Assembly: GCA_046732975.1 (NCBI GenBank)
Contig: JBKPOG010000029.1
Span: forward strand, 1 to 20,094
Origin: JAMXLO01 sp046732975
GTDB taxonomy: Bacteria > Pseudomonadota > Alphaproteobacteria > Acetobacterales > Acetobacteraceae
Reading direction: 5' to 3'
DNA: 20,094 bases
Below the pieces are notes generated by a model. That model was not told the origin of the DNA. It worked only from the letters and a program-made list of their open reading frames with translations, and did no database searches. The position numbers were made by a program, and so were the translations under genes. This document shows, piece by piece, positions 17,015-20,094 of this stretch (position 1 is its first letter; the number at the start of each line of letters is the position of its first letter).

Positions 17015-17041
17015 TTAGCACTCTCTGCACGAGAGTGCTAC
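17015..17041 (-). promoter_or_regulatory. CIRCE operator (HrcA binding site) upstream of groES
   Basis: The sequence reads TTAGCACTC, nine spacer bases, then GAGTGCTAC. It matches the CIRCE consensus (TTAGCACTC-N9-GAGTGCTAA) at 17 of 18 arm positions, differing only in the last base. It lies 87 bp upstream of the groES ATG on the strand that reads into groES. By established knowledge HrcA binds this element and represses chaperonin genes until heat stress. No hrcA gene is in the window. A promoter should lie just upstream, but I could not identify a convincing one. Confidence 0.95.
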
Positions 17042-17075
17042 AGGCGCATTCACTGATTGCGCCGGCATCACCAAT

Positions 17076-18329
17076 TTATCTCTGCAGTGCGCGCCCATCC
17101 ATGCCAATCCGCGGAAGTGCGAGATGGCGCAAAATGGTTGGGGCCAAGTCCACGATGTGCGCCTTTTCAGCGCACATTGTCCCTCCCCGGAACCCCATCC
17201 CTTCGACCAGCAGCACCGGTGATTGCTCATACAAACCCAGGCCACCGTGCTGACCGCATCCCGATTGCGTTTTCTTATCCCAACGCGGGACGGCTGCGAG
17301 CGAGCAACCTGGCACACCATATTCGTTGACTGCTTGGTCCGCCCGCAGCGATACAGCGACAGCCAACCCGTAACGGGGCGCGTGACCGATCGTATCAAGG
17401 TCCTCCCGTGGCACGACTATGCCGGCCCATCTTTGGCTCTGCAGATAATCCAACAACGACGGATAGCGACTCTCTTGGTGGGGATGAAGATAGATCAGCG
17501 ATGCTGTGCCATTCGACAAGGCAAGCACGTCCCTCGAATCCAGTCCATCTTTTAGTCCGGCGCCGATCAGTTCCGCTTCTATATCGACAAAGCCGCTGAC
17601 TGTTTCATGCCCATGGTCAGAGCCGACGATCAGCAGCACGTCATCGCCCGTGGCACGCTGACGCTCCACCGCAGCCATGACCGCACCGGCATTGCGGTCC
17701 GCTTCGCGCAACACCGCCAGATGCTCTGGCGAACCAAGTGGAACCTCGTGCTGGATGTGATCCGGCTCGCCTAGCCATAGCACGGCCAGCGCGGGTCTGC
17801 GCGTCAGTGCCTCGGCAATGAACCGCTCGGTCATCGCGCGATCGCCTTCAGCATCCAATGTGACCCGCAATGGGTCGGAAACTGCAGTACCGCCGGGCCC
17901 TCGCGAAAGCACGCGGTGATACAGGTGGCCGTGATAATCGGGGTCATGCGCATTGGCGGCGCCGGGCGAGACGTTGTTGAACACGATAGCCCCGCCACAT
18001 AGGGCCAGGCGCTCGGCCAGCGTCGGCACCGCCAGCGCATGGCCAGTGACCGCCCGCTTGTGGGCCAGAAAATCGGGCCGGCCAACATCGTGGGGAACGA
18101 GCAAATCACTTTCCAGCAGCGCTACTGCATTGCCCTGGAGCGTGTGTCGTGCGGGATAGCATCCCGTCGCGAAGCTGGCCGAAACCGCACGGGTGGCAGA
18201 GGGAAACGCCGTGCGGAACTCGGAAAACCAGGTTGCCTGCGCAGCGAACTGGGCGAGATGCGGCGTGTGAACAGTGTCAACCAAATCGCGACGCAGACCA
18301 TCAAGGATAACGACGACAGCCCTCTTCAT
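17076..18329 (-). CDS. Alkaline-phosphatase-superfamily phosphodiesterase / nucleotide pyrophosphatase (NPP-like)
   Basis: This 417-residue enzyme of the type I phosphodiesterase/nucleotide pyrophosphatase group (PF01663) has the full metal and nucleophile set: Asp10 in VVVILDGLRRD, nucleophile Thr46 in FPSATR, Asp190 and His194 in GEPDHIQHE, Asp238 and His239 in GSDHGHE, and His361 in CGQHGG. No signal peptide is present, so it may act in the cytoplasm. Related proteins hydrolyse phosphodiesters, pyrophosphates or phosphonoacetate; the substrate is not evident. The ATG at 18329 lies 23 bp after the cupin stop, and its ribosome-binding sequence AGGTG lies inside a palindrome. It is the last gene of the - strand group and ends just before the groES control region. 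Confidence 0.88.
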   Translation of the reverse strand: MKRAVVVILDGLRRDLVDTVHTPHLAQFAAQATWFSEFRTAFPSATRAVSASFATGCYPARHTLQGNAVALLESDLLVPHDVGRPDFLAHKRAVTGHALAVPTLAERLALCGGAIVFNNVSPGAANAHDPDYHGHLYHRVLSRGPGGTAVSDPLRVTLDAEGDRAMTERFIAEALTRRPALAVLWLGEPDHIQHEVPLGSPEHLAVLREADRNAGAVMAAVERQRATGDDVLLIVGSDHGHETVSGFVDIEAELIGAGLKDGLDSRDVLALSNGTASLIYLHPHQESRYPSLLDYLQSQRWAGIVVPREDLDTIGHAPRYGLAVAVSLRADQAVNEYGVPGCSLAAVPRWDKKTQSGCGQHGGLGLYEQSPVLLVEGMGFRGGTMCAEKAHIVDLAPTILRHLALPRIGMDGRALQR

Positions 18330-18330
18330 T

Positions 18331-18352
18331 AGGTGTTCACCTGATAATCAGG
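18331..18352 (-). promoter_or_regulatory. Two overlapping palindromes covering the phosphodiesterase ribosome-binding site
   Basis: The 23-bp gap between the cupin stop and the phosphodiesterase start is almost entirely symmetrical. AGGTGTTCACCT (18331-18342) is a perfect 12-bp palindrome. CCTGAT-A-ATCAGG (18340-18352) has 6-bp arms around one base. They share three bases, so in RNA only one stem could form at a time, and both include the AGG of the likely ribosome-binding site. It may be a translation-control structure or a protein-binding site; chance cannot be excluded. Confidence 0.4.
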
Positions 18353-18727
18353 CTAGCCCCATTTTGCTTGGCCGCCCACGAGCGTAATAGTGATATGGCC
18401 CATCGTCGTATCGGGCTTGGCGCCATGCCAATGGCGTTCGCCAGCTTTGATATGCACGACATCGCCGACATCGATCGGGCGTTGCTCATGCTCTGTGGCC
18501 ACCATGCCTGAACCTGCCGTCACGACCAGGATCTGATCGCAATCATGGGTATGCCAGCCTGTGGTGCAGCCCTGGCTGAAGTTCACGACGCTGCAATTGT
18601 AGTTCTTGGACTCTCCCGGCTCGATAATGGTCTGACGCGTCCGGGACACAGGTCCTGTCCAACCCTCGATCCGATCGGCACCTTCCACCGGAACGTTGGG
18701 TACGTCTCGAAGCGTGACCACCTTCAT
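18353..18727 (-). CDS. Single-domain cupin protein
   Basis: This is a 124-residue small beta-barrel protein of the cupin-2 class. The metal-binding set is visible: His59 and His61 in GWHTHDCDQ, Gln65 in the position usually held by Glu or Gln, and His99 in ERHWHG. The usual glycine-rich turn appears as VTAGSGMVA. Most relatives bind iron, manganese or zinc and act as dioxygenases, isomerases or ligand sensors; the specific role is unknown. The ATG follows a strong GAGGAGG. It is the middle gene of a - strand group, 74 bp after the duplicated unknown protein and 23 bp before the phosphodiesterase, so the three may be cotranscribed. Confidence 0.88.
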   Translation of the reverse strand: MKVVTLRDVPNVPVEGADRIEGWTGPVSRTRQTIIEPGESKNYNCSVVNFSQGCTTGWHTHDCDQILVVTAGSGMVATEHEQRPIDVGDVVHIKAGERHWHGAKPDTTMGHITITLVGGQAKWG

Positions 18728-18801
18728 CGCGTTTCCTCCTCTTATCGCTGTTTAGTGCAGCCGGTGGAGGGATCGCGCGCCCCCCACCATTTCGATGCAG
18801 T

Positions 18802-19725
18802 TTATTCAGCCGCCAGGTTTGGGGTGAACTCGAGCGGCAGTCCCTTGTGACCCGTCAACCTTTCGCCTTCCTCGTACATTTCGAACGCCCGCTTCTTTAG
18901 CGCTGGAACAACTGCGGCGATTTTGTCCAGGTCAAGATCGGCGGCGATTCCGGGATACCCGGCGCGCTCTATCATGGCGCCAAGTTTTCTGTTCTCGAAC
19001 TGCTCGAAGGTCCACTCCAACGGGTCGTCGACAATCGTCGTGTCAAAGTTGAGCCGGTGGTTCTTATTCCGCGGACCATAGTGGTAATGCGCGTTATTCC
19101 AGAAACAGTCGAACGCCAGAAGCTCGGTTTCCTCGACGTATGCCTTGCCTTTCGACCCGCCGACGTCGGCAAGCACGTGGACCGCTAGGCCACCGTCGCC
19201 ATTGTTCAGCCGTCTCATCTCAAGGCCGAAGCGAATATTGCCGGCCTCGAAAATTTCCGTTCCGCGGTTGTGTTTGACCGTATTCCGCTTGCTGATGAAC
19301 GTCTCTCGAGCGCATGTCTCGACCTCGGGGAGGATGCGTTGCACGGCGGCTACGTTGGTCGCTGTCGCGATCTCCTTATACCCAGCCCGCTCCAGCATAT
19401 TCGGGAGTTTGCGGCTCAGAACGCGAATGGTCCACCCAATGGGATTACCATCCGTGATCGGGTCCATTCGGCAATGCACCCCCATGCCACCGCCAACTCG
19501 GCCTGGGGTCGACAGCTCGGGATTCTCCGGGCCATAGACATAGCTTCGCTCGAGGTCGAAGCAGTTGAAACGCAGCAGCGCGGTCTCCTTGCCGTCAACG
19601 TCGGCCACCACATCGATCGAGACACCCTGGTCGGTGTGATCCTCGACATTGGCATCCCACAGTTGGTGTCTCACGATGAAGGTTAGGGGACTGGCGGAGA
19701 ATTTGATTCCTGGTGATTGTGGCAT
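18802..19725 (-). CDS. Protein of unknown function with two tandem homologous domains
   Basis: This 307-residue protein consists of two related halves. In repeat 1 (about residues 15-120) the landmarks are FNCF (53-56), YVYGPEN (62-68), NPIGWTIRVLSRKLPNMLERAGY (94-116). In repeat 2 (about 164-261) the corresponding landmarks are FDCF (205-208), YHYGPRN (214-220), DPLEWTFEQFENRKLGAMIERAGY (234-257). They keep the same order and nearly the same spacing. No signal peptide, membrane segment or known catalytic motif is seen; His213 and His215 in the second half have no counterpart in the first. I recall similar proteins only as hypothetical. The ATG at 19725 follows GAGGAG; a TTG at 19758 is in frame without support. 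The cupin gene lies 74 bp downstream on the same strand. Confidence 0.85.
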   Translation of the reverse strand: MPQSPGIKFSASPLTFIVRHQLWDANVEDHTDQGVSIDVVADVDGKETALLRFNCFDLERSYVYGPENPELSTPGRVGGGMGVHCRMDPITDGNPIGWTIRVLSRKLPNMLERAGYKEIATATNVAAVQRILPEVETCARETFISKRNTVKHNRGTEIFEAGNIRFGLEMRRLNNGDGGLAVHVLADVGGSKGKAYVEETELLAFDCFWNNAHYHYGPRNKNHRLNFDTTIVDDPLEWTFEQFENRKLGAMIERAGYPGIAADLDLDKIAAVVPALKKRAFEMYEEGERLTGHKGLPLEFTPNLAAE

Positions 19726-19915
19726 GTAGAGACGCTCCTCATGGAGAGATCTCCGCAAGTTTACTGGAGGGGATGCGCTGGTCGCAAGACCGGCTGCCGC
19801 GGGTGCGTATGGCGTGCGACAGCTATCGTGAAAACGATCAGCTGTGCAGTTTCAAGTTCCGGTTATTCAACCGGTCCTGCTCCGCTGCGCTGCCCCGAGC
19901 CAGGACATGCCCGAA

Positions 19916-19940
19916 CTTCCGTGCCTCTGGCATTCGGAAG
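19916..19940 (-). terminator. Hairpin downstream of the kinase gene, possible terminator
   Basis: The arms CTTCCG-TGCC and GGCA-TT-CGGAAG form a ten-pair stem with a 3-base loop and a 2-base bulge, starting 15 bp after the - strand kinase stop. There is no clear T-run after it on that strand, so it is at best a terminator-like structure. Another small hairpin, CCGGTT / AACCGG, lies at 19859-19874. The rest of the stretch between 19726 and 19955 shows no gene. Confidence 0.4.
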
Positions 19941-19955
19941 GCTGCGCTACAGCGC

Positions 19956-20094
19956 TCATGACTTATAATATCGGGTGATCTCGCGGGAGAGATACATTGA
20001 GTCGGGATGGCCATACCTGACGTTCTGACGGGGGTTGACCATGTTGAGCACGACGCCGGCGAAGGTGTTACGGTGCAGTTGCTTGCGCACCGCC
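19956..20094 (-). CDS. C-terminal tail of a probable polysaccharide-biosynthesis tyrosine autokinase (cut by window end)
   Basis: The frame entering from the right edge reads AVRKQLHRNTFAGVVLNMVN, then PRQNVRYGHPDSMYLSREIT, then RYYKS and the stop TGA at 19956-19958. The first part matches the end of the P-loop kinase domain of bacterial tyrosine kinases (Wzc/CpsD/exopolysaccharide type), where a helix precedes GVVLNxxxxR. A short tail with several tyrosines, including a YY pair, follows, as in the autophosphorylation cluster of those proteins. In the family these kinases control polymerisation and export of capsule or exopolysaccharide. Only 45 residues are visible, so this rests on the GVVLN segment and the tyrosine tail. 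Confidence 0.65.
   Translation of the reverse strand, partial: AVRKQLHRNTFAGVVLNMVNPRQNVRYGHPDSMYLSREITRYYKS

Noticed and set aside
19713..19968. Two overlapping + strand ORFs of about 80 codons
   Set aside because: They overlap each other and the 5' end of the duplicated-protein gene, carry no motifs, and cover the hairpins after the kinase gene.

Overview
The window looks like chromosomal DNA of an alphaproteobacterium, most likely Rhodospirillales and probably Acetobacteraceae-like. This is inferred from high G+C, a CIRCE-controlled groES-groEL pair, a gnd-zwf-tal-pgi sugar-phosphate operon, a class I aldolase, an orphan branched-chain-amino-acid-type binding protein and two amidohydrolase-2 genes. 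No tRNA, rRNA, CRISPR array, transposase or phage gene was recognised.

Layout. (1) 1-2144: the tail of an amidohydrolase, then the decayed remains of an Mla/MCE lipid-transport operon on the + strand. It consists of a permease broken by a frameshift and truncated, an ATPase without its N-terminus and with a late frameshift, and a 192-codon ORF joining an MlaD N-terminus to the C-terminal part of an ABC-transport auxiliary lipoprotein. (2) 2145-2631: no recognised gene. (3) 2632-7773: a tight + strand operon gnd-zwf-tal-pgi for the oxidative and non-oxidative pentose phosphate routes and hexose phosphate isomerisation. A class I fructose-bisphosphate aldolase (- strand) ends 2 bp past pgi. (4) 8777-9973: a periplasmic binding protein gene on the + strand, whose end overlaps by 4 bp the end of a - strand operon (13038-9970) encoding a D-2-hydroxyacid dehydrogenase, a GMC flavoprotein with a three-cysteine motif resembling the iron-sulfur site of bacterial FAD-glucose dehydrogenase, and a small companion subunit. 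(5) 13147-13475: a shattered malate/L-lactate dehydrogenase-family (Ldh) remnant, then an intact amidohydrolase and a secreted DUF3280/DUF2380-type protein (+ strand). (6) 14918-17041: groES-groEL on the - strand with a CIRCE operator upstream and an intrinsic terminator downstream. (7) 17076-19725: a - strand group of an internally duplicated protein of unknown function, a cupin and a nucleotide-pyrophosphatase-like phosphodiesterase. (8) 19956-20094: the C-terminal tail of a probable polysaccharide-export tyrosine autokinase, cut by the window end.

How the genes work together. The gnd-zwf-tal-pgi group with fba gives a route from glucose-6-phosphate through the pentose phosphate pathway and back to fructose-6-phosphate and triose phosphates; no 6-phosphogluconolactonase gene is seen among them. 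The dehydrogenase-GMC-small-subunit operon, with the binding protein and amidohydrolase nearby, suggests oxidation of an imported hydroxylated or carboxylic substrate, but the substrate cannot be read from sequence. I see no clearly new defence or mobile system. The most interesting items are the cytoplasmic-looking GMC/small-subunit pair with a possible Fe-S site, the tandem-duplicated unknown protein beside the cupin, and the stepwise deleted mla operon with its in-frame chimera.
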